NCBI GenBank assembly: GCA_014529385.2
Contig: CM043947.1
Span: forward strand, 127,720,891-127,784,890
Length of the DNA stretch: 64,000 bases
Origin: Adiantum capillus-veneris
Lineage: Eukaryota > Streptophyta > Polypodiopsida > Polypodiales > Pteridaceae
Reading direction: 5' to 3'
Positions within the stretch are counted from its first letter, which is position 1; the number at the start of each line of letters is the position of its first letter. Of this stretch, positions 10,700 through 21,999 are shown piece after piece. The translations under genes were made by a program, and so were the position numbers. Under the pieces are notes generated by a model that did no database searches, was not told where the DNA came from, and saw only the letters and a list, made by a program, of their open reading frames with translations.

Positions 10700-11409
10700 T
10701 TGCTACTTAAAGTACATGGGAAGATCTTCGCTACCGATGAGTATAGCCGTGACCTGCAAGCATCTTTTCAAAAGATTAAGGAGGCTATATCCATCTCCCA
10801 ACTACTTAAAGTACATGGGAAGATCCTCGCTACCGATGAGTATAGCCGTGACCTGCAAGCATCTTTTCAAAAGATTAAGGAGGCTATATCCATCTCCCAA
10901 CTAAGGCAAAAAGGTGCTACTGACAAGCACAGAAGGGCCTTAACATTCAAAGAAAATGATTGGGTCTTACTTAAATTTCCTAGGGCTCGATTGAGGAAAA
11001 CGTCGGGAAAAAATCCTACGGGCCATCAAAAATATTATGCTAAACTAGCAAAAAGAATCGTCCTTTTTAAATTTTGAAGCCAATCAATGAGGTGGCTTAT
11101 CAACTCAAGTTGCCTAACCATTGGCTCATACACAATGCTTTTCATGTGAGCCTACTCAAGCCCTACAAAGGAGAGCCTCCAAATGAACCAATTATTGAAC
11201 ACCCTCTCGAAATCAAAGATCAAGAAGAGGTACTACAACCCGAAGCAATCTTTCGGCATGAAGACAAGGTACTACGACATGGTAAGATTATCTGACGGTA
11301 TCTTATTAAGTTCAAAAATTATCCTTTTGAAGATGCTAGATGGATACAAGGAATCCAACATAAGGATAGTATGAACCTTGTAAATTCTTACAATGCTACA
11401 TTAGAGTAA
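10700..11409 (+). pseudogene. Element A integrase C-terminus with chromodomain-like tail
   Basis: The region starts with a duplicated 33-residue segment (LLKVHGKI...SISQ twice). It continues with NDWVLLKFPRARLRKT and KRIVLFKF, then shifts frame into 11074 onwards (VAYQLKLPNHWLIHNAFHVSLLKPYKG). That block is the conserved tail before the chromodomain of chromovirus-type gypsy elements. After an in-frame TGA near 11293 a degenerate chromodomain is readable (RYLIKFKNYPFEDARWI), ending at TAA 11407-11409. Chromodomains guide integration to chromatin marks. The assignment is by motif only. Confidence 0.7.
10703..10900 (+). repeat. 99-bp tandem duplication, two copies, in frame
   Basis: The unit at 10703-10801 is repeated at 10802-10900 with one or two differences, adding exactly 33 residues to the integrase C-terminal region. 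The related fragment at 15.8-15.9 kb has a single copy, so this is a duplication in element A. Confidence 0.9.
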
Positions 11410-11763
11410 GAAAATGTACATGTTTCTTTCAATGATCAATATTTTGTCTTATAAGACTAATTCTCTCATTATTCTGCACAAATTTAAGTAATATGCATAC
11501 TAAGAATCATGTTTGGGATGACGAATTCTCTCAAACACCATGTAGAATTTGTCACTTTACTTCGGAAGATAAAATGGACTAAAGAGCAGACATGCTTGCG
11601 GCAGCTATATCTCCCAAGCACCAAATGTATTAGTCATCCATCTTGGAATGATGTCGTAGGGTAAAAAGGGATCCTCTACCCGCTAAGACAAATTGACTAA
11701 TGACTATGAATTTATCTCTTTTACCTCATAGTCGAGGATGACTATGATTTCAAAGAGAGGTAA
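11410..11763 (+). other. Element A 3' untranslated region and polypurine tract
   Basis: This is a non-coding tail ending in GAGGATGACTATGATTTC and the purine run AAAGAGAGG (11752-11760), followed by TAA and the LTR TG. The same arrangement (GAGGACGAAAATGCTTC, then AAGAGGGGAG, TAA, TGTCA) occurs at 14122-14160. Confidence 0.65.
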
Positions 11764-11851
11764 TGTCATTAAATATCTAATATCTAACCAAACCAAATGA
11801 TTTTTTCATATTAAACTGATCATTTAATGTGGGATAATAAACGAGAACAAG

Positions 11852-12375
11852 GGTTAGAATATAGACATGTGCTTACGGATCTATCTCAACACGGGGCCAA
11901 TGGTAAAGGAGCCCAAATGAGAGATGGTCTATCAAAGAGCAAGGTTAACTAATGGAGCTTAAAAGACCTTAGGGCTAGCTTCATTAAAGACCTCCAATGG
12001 TTAGTGTTAAAAGTCCTTTGACCTTAAGCAAGCTAGGGATGAGTTTGAGGTGGGAACCCGACCTAAACTTTTCTTTGACCTTAAGCAAGCTAGGGCTGAG
12101 CTTGAGGGTTACAATATAGACGTGTGCTTATGGATCTATCTCAACACGGGGCCAATGGTAAAGGGGCCCAAATGAGAGATGGTATGTCAAAGAGCAAGGT
12201 TAACTAATGGAGCTTAAAAGACCTTAGGGTTAGCTTCATTAAAGACCTCCAATGGTTAGTGTTAAAAGTCCTTTGACCTTAAGCAAGCTAGGGTTGAGCT
12301 TGAGGTGGGAACCCGACCTAAACTTGTCTTTGACCTTAAGCAAGCTAGGGCTCTACTTGAGGTGGGAAACCAACC
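11852..12375 (+). repeat. 265-bp tandem duplication in the LTR
   Basis: The unit at 11852-12116 (GGTTAGAATATAGAC...) is repeated from 12117 with roughly 95% identity by eye. Within each unit the phrase CTTAAGCAAGCTAGGG itself occurs twice. Confidence 0.9.
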
Positions 12376-12530
12376 TAAACTTGCCTTTGGCAAAGACAAT
12401 AGTGCATGTAAATTCATGCATTTGATAGCTTAAGAAGTCTTTTATTCAAGTTAGGGCTGAGCTTGAGGTGGAAGCTCCACCTAAGGTGCTTGTCATCCTT
12501 CATGACTAAGGTATTTGAGGTACTTGTCAT

Positions 12531-12715
12531 ACTTAATGAGAAAGTTGATTGAGAATCTTCCTATGCATGGGGAGTAAGATGCTTGAGTAAAAAAAAAGAC
12601 CCTACACACTTAATGAGGAAGTTGCTTGAGAAGCTTCCTATGCATGGGAGGTAAGATGCTTGAGTCAAAAAAAGACCCTACACACTTAATGAGGAAGTTT
12701 CTTGAGAAGATTCCT
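12531..12715 (+). repeat. 76-77 bp tandem repeat just upstream of the LTR TATA box
   Basis: Units start at 12531, 12608 and 12684 (ACTTAATGAG...); the third is partial. The array ends immediately before TATAAAA, so it lies in U3 where enhancers sit. Confidence 0.85.
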
Positions 12716-12718
12716 ATT

Positions 12719-12725
12719 TATAAAA
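12719..12725 (+). promoter_or_regulatory. LTR TATA box (element A)
   Basis: TATAAAA lies in U3 of the 3' LTR, after the tandem repeats. The corresponding part of the 5' LTR is deleted, so the 5' copy has lost its promoter. Confidence 0.6.
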
Positions 12726-13803
12726 GTCCCAAAGTTAGGGGAATCTTGGACCTAACCTTCCACTCACCCAAGAGGCAACCCTTTTCTAAAAGGGCACATG
12801 GAAGACATGTCAGACTCTAACTAAGCTTAATTACATGGTGTGCTTGAATGCTATTGGTTGGGATAAAGAGGGGTCCAATGAGCTTCTACTTCCATCCAAC
12901 AAATATCTAGATATTTTCAATCTCTCTCTCTCTCTAAGGTGTAAGGAGGACACTTGTCAAAAGACTACCCATGTACTTGAGTGCATGCTGCATGTGGTTG
13001 GCTAGGGAGAGAGCGGTCCAATGAGCTTGTAGCATGTAGAAAAGTCACCACTCCCCCAAAGAAAGGAAGGGAGTGCTAGGGGGATATACTCTACACACAC
13101 ACACTCATTTGCAAGGGCATTCTCACTTGGTGAAAGTTGAGAAACACCACCTCCTTCTCCAAGCTTGTGAGAAGTGACAGCCTACATCAACACTCTTGGC
13201 TATGGAATGCAAATCCAACCAAGAGCCATGCTTCAATGCTTAAGATTTCCATATTCTCCATCTCCATTACTATGCTATTATGTATGCTAGCAAGAAGAGT
13301 AATGATAAGTGAGGAACTATTTCTTTCTCCTATGGAATGTTTCTTCTTCCTCTTCCCTACCCTCATTCCCCGCTAGCTCTCTCCACCTTTGAAGGTGTTT
13401 GAGGCCTTGGGACTGAGGCTTGGAATAGTTAATGCTTTCTACAAGTTTATATTATTCTTGTGATGCATGAATCTTTCGATCTTTATTGCATCACGTAGGT
13501 TACAAGGAACACAAAGATTGTATTGTACCAAGTCTCTCTTGATGAGAGAAACTATAATACAAATGCCTATTGGAGGGGGGACCGGCGCCTTATGAATCCA
13601 GTCCTCAACTATTGTCATGTTCTCTAAACTCTCTCTCTCTCTCTTGGAAAATTATTGTTCATGCGAAGTTAACTAAGTACCATGTTTATGTTGCTACCAT
13701 CAATTAAGTTCACCCGCTATGCTCACAAAGTAATCTCTCAAAAGTGCTTCACCTAATTTCCTAGTTCCTCTACTCTTACAGTTCATAGGCCATTCCCATT
13801 ACA

Positions 13804-14155
13804 TATATTTGTTGATAAGTTATGTCAGCCAATTACTTTCATGGAAAGTGAAAAGAGGTACTCTTTTGGGTACGTCTTTGTTGTGATAACTTGCTTAGTA
13901 TACTTATGTGCGTTCTAATGGAGTCTACACACTATGTTGGGTGTAGGCCGGTTCTACAATACGGTTGCAAAGGGACAACAATGTGAACAATCAAGATGTT
14001 ATCTTGGTTTGATTGAACCTCCTTCTGAACTATATTCTGATCAAATGAATGGATGAATCCATGAAGGATGCCAATGTGCAAAACACTAGTGTTCTTACAA
14101 AGATACAAACACTTTTGTTTTTGAGGACGAAAATGCTTCTCCAAGAGGGGAGTAA
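13804..14155 (+). other. 3' end of another gypsy element with polypurine tract
   Basis: No domain is readable. The last part (TTTTGAGGACGAAAATGCTTC, then AAGAGGGGAG at 14143-14152) repeats the layout upstream of the element-A 3' LTR, so it is the 3' end of a related internal region. Confidence 0.5.
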
Positions 14156-15430
14156 TGTCAAGCCTAGGGTAGAATTGAGCAGGCCAAGTTCTAGGAAGGA
14201 GCCATGCTATAAAGGGGCCCCTATTATTAGCAAGGCAAGGCCTTTATAGGGAATGGCTCTTTGGAGAGTTGCATGCTCCAATCCCCTCTATCTTACACCT
14301 TGTCATGGTTGAAAAGGTTTAGATAATAATACTATGACCATCTTCATAGGTCAATGCAGGCTTGTGGTGCTAAGATCCTCATGCACCTTTGATTGTATTG
14401 AATCTAGCCTTTTGATGACTGGTAACCATTTCTTGTTAATATTGTGATATCCTTGTGCAATGAGAGATTCTTAGGTACCCACTTGTACACTGTGTACTTT
14501 TGTGTATAATGGTGGGCCTTGGAAGCAATTATAATGGCTCTAATTTGCATTGTAGACTTGGGATGCTTCCACCTAATGGCTATGAATTTTGTCTATGTTA
14601 GAACCTTGCTTGTTGCTTTGCGTGGTGAGTGAATTGTAAGCCTTTAACTACACTTTGTGGCATACGACTTATAGAGTTGATAGCCACAAAATCTCTTTGG
14701 CCTTCATAGAGTGCTTGTCTAGTCAAAGAATTTTGAGTACTCAACCAACCTTTTGATACATTGCTCTTTGATTTTGGACTTCTACCGATTGCTATGTGAC
14801 TCCCTCACTTAGATTTTGTGCCTATACAAGTTCTTTTAATACTAAAATATGTATGTTTGTTATTTATTGTGGTCTAAGTGAGGGGTACGTGGGTTGATTA
14901 CCTTCACTTTCATGTTAGTAGCTTCTTGTGTCAATCTATCTAGTAAAGCTTTTAAAGAAACTTTTGCCGTATTGGCCTTTGATGTAGTGGTGCCTCTTGG
15001 ATTAGATGATGTAAACAAATATGGGATTTCAAGCTTAGAGATACTATAGAGCTCTACATTGGCTATGTCATTTTCTCGATGTGTGTTTTTGATGATGCTA
15101 GGAGCCAATAGTGGAGCAATTGACATGAAGAAAGTCAAAATTCATGTTGGGGCTACATTTTCTACTAGTATTAATTGCATTTGTAGGTAGAAGTTGATTA
15201 AAAAGGCTTAGGGGTTTCTTTGTAGAATTGGTATATATCCATCTTGGGTTGACCAAGGACGACTTCTTTGGGCATTTCTCATGGCATCATAACTTTAAAC
15301 TCCACGTTCTGAGATTGCTTTTCTAAGTGTAACAACCATTGTATTGATCTCTTTTTGAAGCAAAGACACTCCAAGTATGCTTTAAACTTGATGTGAGACG
15401 ACATTGTACATGTGATCCATCCATGTTCAA
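14156..15430 (+). repeat. Partial LTR start, then unassigned sequence
   Basis: TGTCAAGCC follows the polypurine tract at 14156, and TATAAAG lies at 14208-14214, so an LTR begins here. Its end was not found. Minus-strand frames at 14860-15138 and 15279-15476 resemble no family I know, and I do not call them genes. Confidence 0.4.
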
Positions 15431-16315
15431 CAAACAAGCTCATTTCATACCTGTCAAAAAGCCTATCAAATGGCAACCCTCTTCATATCACAAATATTCA
15501 AGTACCATGGCTTGCCAATGTCCATAATGTCAGATAGAGATCCTAGAATGACCAATAATTTTTGGAAGGGTCTCTTTAAGAATTTTGGGGACAAGGCTAG
15601 ACTTCTCTTTGGCCTATCACCCACAAACGGATGGCCAAAGTGAAATAGCTAACCTAACAATTCTTGATCTACTAAAAGCCTATGTAACGGAAGTAGATCA
15701 AAGGTCCCAATGGAAGAAGCGCTTACCCTTAGTGGAGTATGCCTACAATAATATTGTACATACCTCCACGAGAAAAGCACCTTTTGATGTAATTGAGGGA
15801 AGATCTAAAAGTCCCCTGCTACTTAAGGTACATGAGAAGATCTTTGCTGCAGATGAATATAGCCGAGACCTAAAAGAATCTTTCCAAAAGATTAAGGATG
15901 CTATCTCTATCTCACAGTAAAGACAAAAGTTTGTTGTTTATAAGCACATAAGAGTCCAAGCCTTTAAAGAAAATTATTGGGTCTTTCTTAAATTTCCCTA
16001 GGATCGATTAAGGCACACGACAAGCAAGAATCCTAAGGGATACCAAAACTACTATGCTAAGTTTGCAAAAAGGTACTATGGTCCCTTCCAGATTCTTAGA
16101 CCAATCAATGACATGGACTATTAACTCAAGTTGCCTAGTCATTGGCTCATACACAATGCTTTTCATGTGAGCCTACTAAAGCCTTACAAAGGAGAGCCAC
16201 CTCAAGAACAAACTATTGAAGACTCACCGGAGATCGAGGACCAAGAAGAGATACTGCAGCCCGAGTCCATTCTCCGACATGAAGACAAGGTATTGAGAGG
16301 CAGTAAGATTATCTT
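15431..16315 (+). pseudogene. Gypsy integrase fragment related to element A
   Basis: The translation parallels element A from NKQAHFIPVKKPIK through LAYHPQTDGQSEIANLTILDLLKAYV and VEYAYNNIVHTSTRKAPF. It continues to KLPSHWLIHNAFHVSLLKPYKGEPP and ILRHEDKVLRG. It has frameshifts before 15585, a stop at 15918-15920, another near 16000 and one near 16123. The zinc finger and first core Asp are missing. It carries only one copy of the 33-residue segment duplicated in element A. Confidence 0.82.
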
Positions 16316-17100
16316 GGCCTATGGAGGAGCTAAGGCCCAACGATGGGCAATCTCCATATCCACTTCTCTTCACCTCCAATCAACCCAATCACACACACTA
16401 ATGATTGCAAGACACACACAACACTAATCCTATCATGCATCACACTAATCACAAGCACACACACATAGATATATCGAGCACCACACTCCAATCAAACCTA
16501 CATGCACACACAAGAAAAAGTGGGCAGCCACACAAGATTAGAGCTGGATTAAACACTAATTAGTTAAGATATAGCTAATCAAAGCATCATAGGAAATCAC
16601 AGGAAGTATGAGAGAGGCATAGTGAAAGAGAATCAAGCATTGATTAGTGTTAATCAAGTCACATGAGCAAGGAGAAGATCAAGGACTCCATAGCCACACA
16701 CCTTTGAGCTCTCACCAAAGAGTGGTCTCAACAAATGAGCTTGACAATCCTAATTTATTTTTCACACTGCCTTATATACCTAGGGTAAAATATGCAATGT
16801 CCAGGCGTCCAAGGCCTTTAGGGATCCACCACTTACTAAATTTGCAACCTAGGCCCACTAACCGACATGTTATTTACAGCTTGGAACTCCCATTGATCCT
16901 GTAACACAATAAAAATATTACAATGGCTTGAAATGAATTGGGAATTTACAATACATTACCATTTTGGGGAAATGTGAAAAATTTGTAACTCCAATCTTTA
17001 TTGCTTCTTCATGTTGATCTTAGATGTGCATCCGTAAGGCTCGGGCCTTTAACAACTTCTGTTAACTGACGTCGACTAAGTTATCAAAATCGAAGAAGAC
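16316..17100. other. No gene recognised
   Basis: The stretch is CA-rich with scattered ACACAC runs near 16390-16520. It may be a decayed LTR, but no ends, TATA box or tRNA primer site could be placed with confidence. Confidence 0.35.
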
Positions 17101-19560
17101 AAATGCCCATACCTCTCTTAAAAAACAAAAAATATTATTTAATGCTGGTTCGGGCAATTGATTGTCTTAAAAACAAATTCTCAAGAAGATTCATGAAACC
17201 CAACTCAACAAAAAGAGAAAATCCAAAGAAAAAGAGCCAACCAAAATCAAAACCCGAGAACACTTCAAAAAAATCAACAAAATTGTCAAAAATTGAGTGC
17301 AAACAAAGATACAAAGAGTTGAAACGAACAAAGATACAAAGAATTGAAACGAACAAAGATACAAATGTGAAGAATGGAATTGGAGAGTGAGGAAGAATCC
17401 GACAATGACAGGTTTGATGCACCTTCCCACTACAAAAGATACACTATCCAAGACAGAAGAATTATAGTTCAAAAGACAATACAAGACCTCAAAGAACTTG
17501 AAACCTCATACGATGGGCTGGAAAAAGCTAACTGTATAGACCTAGTGGAACCAGGAGAGGAACCCAAGCCGGCATACATTGCCACTGACCTTATGGAAGA
17601 AGAAGAGCAACTACTGATAGCAACACTTTGACAATATAGAAATTTATTTGCATGGTCATACAAGGATCTTAAGGGAATAGATTAAACAATCTATCAACAC
17701 ACAATACCCCTTAAGAGCGATGTCAAACCTCACAGACAACATCCTTATACATACAATGAGATATTTGTCCAAAAGATTAAGGAAGAGATAGACAAACTCA
17801 AGGACGTGGAGTTTATCTATGAGATTGAACACACTGATTGGGTGTCTTCGATTATGGTAGTGCCCACGAAAAATAAAAAATTAAGGGTCTATGTGAATCT
17901 CAAACAGGTAAATGCTACTACCATTGGGCTACCATGAAAGACAACTATCCCCTACGGATAACAGGTCATGTGATTGAGAGATTTGCATGGAAAGAAGCTT
18001 ATAGTTTTCTAGATGGGTTCTCAGGCTACAACCAGTTACCATAAAACTAGAAGATCGGCATAAGACGGCCTTTGCCAAGAAATGGGACATATTTTCATAT
18101 AGGGTGATGTCCTTTGGTTTGACCAATGCACCTGCCACCTTTAGAGACTAATGAGTCATGCATTCAAAGAGTATCTCATACAATTTTTGGAGATATACAT
18201 GGATGATTTGTGTGTGCATTCTCAATTGAAAATAGAGCACATAAGACACTTGAAGAAAGTCTTTGAGAAGTGCAAAGCTTACTGTATTTTCTTAAATCCT
18301 GAGAAATTTGTCTTCATGGTAAGACAAGGTAAAATCTTGGAACACATTGTGTCCAAAAATGGGATTACCATTGATCTAGATAAAATAGAGGTGATTGTCA
18401 TACTCCTGAGACCAATAATAAAGTAAAGGAGGTGCAATCCTTTATGGGTCATTGCAGATATTATAGGTGTTTCATATACATGTACATTGTTATAGCTAAG
18501 CCTCTTTATGCGCTTATCACTAAGTTTGAGTGGATGGAAGAATGCGAGAAGGCTTTTCAAAAATTGAATCAAGGATTAATCTCTACTCCAATTTTGCAAG
18601 CCCCTGATTGGAACAAGATCTTCCATGTCCACGTGGATGCCTCAGCCTATGCCATAGGATGCATATTAGCTCAACTTGGAGAGAAAAATATGTACTTTCC
18701 TATTTGTTACTCCAATAGGCAACTAAACAGTGCATAGAAAAACTATACCACTACAGAAAGAGAAGGCCTGGGAATAATCTATGCTGTCAAAAAGTTTAGA
18801 TATTACCTTGTTTTTCTTCATCAACCACCAAGTACTCTTATACCTGGTAAACAAACTTTGCAATACGGGAGGGATTGTTCGATGGCTTGTCATATTTTTT
18901 GAGTTTGATTTCGTCGTGGTGGTCAAGAAAGGTACAACGCACCAAAGAGTGGATCATCTATCAAGATTGCTCCATGGAGAAGCACCCGTATGTGTTGATG
19001 ATGAACTCAGAGATTCTTATCTATTCAACATTGAAATGGTTACAAGGTGGAGTGAAGAAGTCGTTCCTCTACTCATCATAGGATCGTTACAAGTAGAAAG
19101 ACAATCGTTGATCATTAATCAAACCAACACTCTCCTGCTTTTAGCTGGACAACTATACAAGAAGGGTAATGATGATATCTTGAGACTGTGTGTACAGGTG
19201 ACTGAGCATGAGATATACCTGAAATAAGCCCATACACAAAACATGGGGTTTCATAATGGGAAAGCACAAATATTTCAAAGATGGATGAGACTTGGAGTCT
19301 ACTAGCTAAATATAGGAGAAAGCATCCATGAATACATAAAATCATGTTAAGCCTGTATGAGACAAACCCTAGTAGAACATGCCACACTCTTTAGAGTCAT
19401 TGGAGCATCCAAATGGAGTACTTACATTATCGAGTACCTAAAAACCAAAACCTTCCCAAGGAGATTGAGTAAGGCATGGATGAAAACCATCGAGGCAAAA
19501 GCTACACACAATGTGTTGATCTTGGATCAACTGTACCGAAGGGGAAAAGGTGACAATTGA
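17101..19560 (+). pseudogene. pol: Gypsy family B, copy 1: pol fragment (RT to double zinc finger)
   Basis: Homology to family-B copy 2 runs throughout. A Lys-rich linker and EPGEEPKPAYIATDL lead into RT (FAWSYKDLKGID, HTDWVSSIMVVPTKN, DGFSGYNQ, MSFGLTNAPATF). The catalytic YMDDLCVHS is at about 18196-18222. The connection (FMGHCRYYRCFI) and RNase H (HVHVDASAYAIG, TTEREGLGII, KGTTHQRVDHLSR) follow. Then come two zinc-finger-like blocks: AGQLYKKGNDD...AHTQNMGFHNG at 19140-19300, and SKWSTYIIEYLKTKTFP with DQLYRRGKG at 19399-19555. At least six stops or frameshifts are present. The integrase core is absent. Confidence 0.85.
17302..17366 (+). repeat. 25-bp tandem repeat
   Basis: AACAAAGATACAAAGAGTTGAAACG-type units start at 17302, 17327 and 17352 (the last partial), inside the Lys-rich linker of family B copy 1. 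Confidence 0.8.
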
Positions 19561-19895
19561 GATTGTGTGCTACTGAGGTAAAATATTTCTCTATCTTAGA
19601 ACAAGAATATTTCTCTGTTGTGTTTCTGCTTACTATTGGGACCACCACAGTAGCTCTTATTGCACCAGATTTATCAGGTATGATCACTAACCTTGCAAGA
19701 ACACTTGTGTTTATGCTACATTGAACCAAAAACATCAAAAAAATAGAACATGTCAAATCACTCGTGGGGAATTTTCAAACTGTCTGAGCACATTGGGGCG
19801 AGCCACACATGTTCAAATGTAAAACCTTTTCATTAGTGGTCTCTTGATACATGACAAAATCAAGACATACAATCAGAGTTCCAACAAGGGGTGGA

Positions 19896-19915
19896 ACATG
19901 GATCGTGATCCATGT
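19896..19915. repeat. Near-perfect palindrome ACATGGATCGTGATCCATGT
   Basis: This 20-bp inverted repeat has a single central mismatch. It is followed by TTCCAAAACCCTAA. Confidence 0.75.
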
Positions 19916-20008
19916 TTCCAAAACCCTAATTTCAAAAATAAAATGGAGGTAGACTCCCCATAAACCCAGGACAGTATTGTGCTAGCTCGATCTGTAATCC
20001 ATGTTGTA

Positions 20009-20028
20009 ACATGGATCGCGATCCATGT
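20009..20028. repeat. Perfect palindrome ACATGGATCGCGATCCATGT
   Basis: A 20-bp perfect inverted repeat. Just upstream is ATCCATGT-TGTA-ACATGGAT, which overlaps it, so larger alternative hairpins are possible. Confidence 0.85.
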
Positions 20029-20280
20029 ACCCTAATGGCAGGTTTAGGGAGAAATTATGTGTATGGTTAAAGGTAGCAACAAGGAACATGCCATGCAAAT
20101 TGGGCACAAAATGGATCACCAAATCACCATAAAACAAGAGATCTAGCAGTTTCAGTCTGCAAGTGGTCATTTTGGATCCAACCAATGCTAAAGTGATCCC
20201 AACTCAAGAATTCTATGACCAATGGCTTAGGATATATACCAAAAACTAACCCACCAAGTCTGGTATCACTTGATCTTAGA

Positions 20281-20300
20281 ACATGCATCGTGATCTATAT
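20281..20300. repeat. Degenerate copy of the 20-bp palindrome
   Basis: ACATGCATCGTGATCTATAT aligns with the other copies and is followed by ACC, as they are. It has decayed by about four changes. Confidence 0.55.
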
Positions 20301-20779
20301 ACCTCCAAGGAAAGTTTTTGACAAAATTCAACAATTGACAATCAATAACCATATACACGAGAAATACAGGACAAAGGGTGTTAGCATAGTACACAGATGT
20401 TTGATTTTGAAGTTAAGAGCAGATTTATTGAGGAACCAAAAGGTCAAATAAAAAAATTTCAAAGTTTGTGAAACCTAACTATGAAATACTTTCAAAGTCA
20501 TTGAATTTTCCTATCTAGAACTCCCACCTCAAATGGAATAAAAAACTATTGAAAATTGACAAGCAATTGGACAACAAGGTGATTCTGAGACACAAGTCAC
20601 CAAAAGCCAAGACACATCAGATGGTAACCAAGGTCATTGATAAAAAAGGGGTTCAGGGAACAAATACATTCAAAGTTGGGGAAACATGGCCATAAACTAG
20701 GAAATGAAGTAAACTTAGGAAAAACATGTCCAAACTTGAAAAAACTTTACTAGTATGCTAGGATAGACTATAGAAACAT

Positions 20780-21972
20780 GTGGGCCAAATGGCATCCCAC
20801 AACCCTACCAAACATGGATCGCGATCCATGTACCTTTTTCACCGAGCCAAGGAAGAACATGAGCATCTGGTCCTAGACACAATAGAAAGTCTATCCCTAA
20901 AATATCAAGCAATTTATGCTACACCAACAAAGAGAACCATGAGGGGAAAGGCAACCAAAGCAAAGCCCTCGGACATCAAGGAAATAGGATTGGATGTTCA
21001 ATTTAGTGGTGAAATAATAGAAGAGGACGACATTCCTTAAGAATATTGATCCTCGGAGGAAGAAGAGGACGTAACAATTCCTCTAGATCACAAAACCAGG
21101 GTCTCATCAAAGTGGATCCCCATATCGCAAGTGAGACGAACTATGGAGGAAGTGCAAAAGGCTCGAGAGGAGAGAGAAGCAAAGAAAGTAGTGGAGGTGA
21201 AGCAAACACAGTGCTTGGATTAAAAGAATTAGATGTCAGATTGGAGAAACTTAAAGAAGAATGGAGAAAGAAAGCGCACGCCAAAGAGGATATGATTGAG
21301 GCCACTAGAAAGCGCATTCATGAAACATTAAAGAGAAAGGAGGAACAAAGAGTTGAAGAGGAAGAAAAATGATATGGAGCAACTGATTCAGAGTCTGCGC
21401 TGGACTCTTCTCCAAGCCCTCCTGATCAACCAGAGAACACTACTCAAGAAAAAGCATTGAATGTGGCCGACCAAGCTAAAATAGAAACATTAGAAGGACA
21501 AACAAGAACTCCAAAGAAATCATCACAAGAGAGACGTAAGGAACATGATCTTCTAGAACAGCAAACTCCACCTTCTCAAACTATAGAGCGAACTCAAAAG
21601 CAAGAGAACAATAAAGCTGAAAACACTACTGCTGAAAAACAGAAGGAGCAACAAGCACCAAGGCATGAGCCAAGTGAAAGCTCCCACGCAAGATGTGAAT
21701 TAGAGGCGGAGGGTTTGGAGATTATTTCAAAATTCAACATTGATGAACACTTGGAGAGGCTAAGACTTCAGTACAAATGCCAAAGAGAGATAATTCAGTT
21801 AAGGAACCAAGATGTTCAAACTGCCAAAGCGGAGTATTCTGAGGCCAAAAAGAAAATTAGTAGACTCTTGCTGCAAGTAGAGAAGGTGCAAGAGGACAAA
21901 GCCAAGTTGAGAGAGGATCTAGCTAAGGAGAAAAGGGATGTGGAACTTTACTATGAAGCCCTCAAAAAATAA
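20780..21972 (+). pseudogene. Coiled-coil, Glu/Lys-rich ORF, frameshifted, family unknown
   Basis: Three frames (20780-21040, 21046-21372, 21457-21972) overlap into what looks like one highly charged protein. The last frame ends with a predicted coiled coil, from about IDEHLERLRLQYKC through SRLLLQVEKVQEDKAKLRED to KRDVELYYEALKK, with heptad-like Leu/Ile spacing. No catalytic motif or zinc knuckle is visible. It sits upstream of the family-B gag in the same orientation, separated by copia insertions. It could therefore be an extra 5' ORF or the N-terminal part of gag of that element. I cannot name a family. Confidence 0.5.
20812..20831. repeat. Perfect palindrome ACATGGATCGCGATCCATGT
   Basis: Identical to the copy at 20009-20028, and also followed by ACC. 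It lies at the start of the coiled-coil reading frame. Confidence 0.85.
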
Positions 21973-21999
21973 ATTGCAGCAAATGCAGATAGAATCCTA

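Larger units (their letters stand above)
11764..13803 (+). repeat. Complete 3' LTR of gypsy element A (2,040 bp)
   Basis: It starts TGTCATTAAATATC after the polypurine tract and ends CCCATTACA, matching the 5' LTR end at 5346. Its right 0.9 kb matches 4447-5346. A promoter TATAAAA lies at 12719-12725. The next five bases are TATAT, but the left target duplication cannot be tested because the 5' LTR has lost its start. Confidence 0.85.
19561..20779. other. Non-coding stretch with repeated palindromes
   Basis: No convincing gene was seen. The stretch carries three of the four copies of a GATC-centred palindrome described below. It may be an LTR or leader of a gypsy element, because it lies before the coiled-coil ORF. 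Confidence 0.4.
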
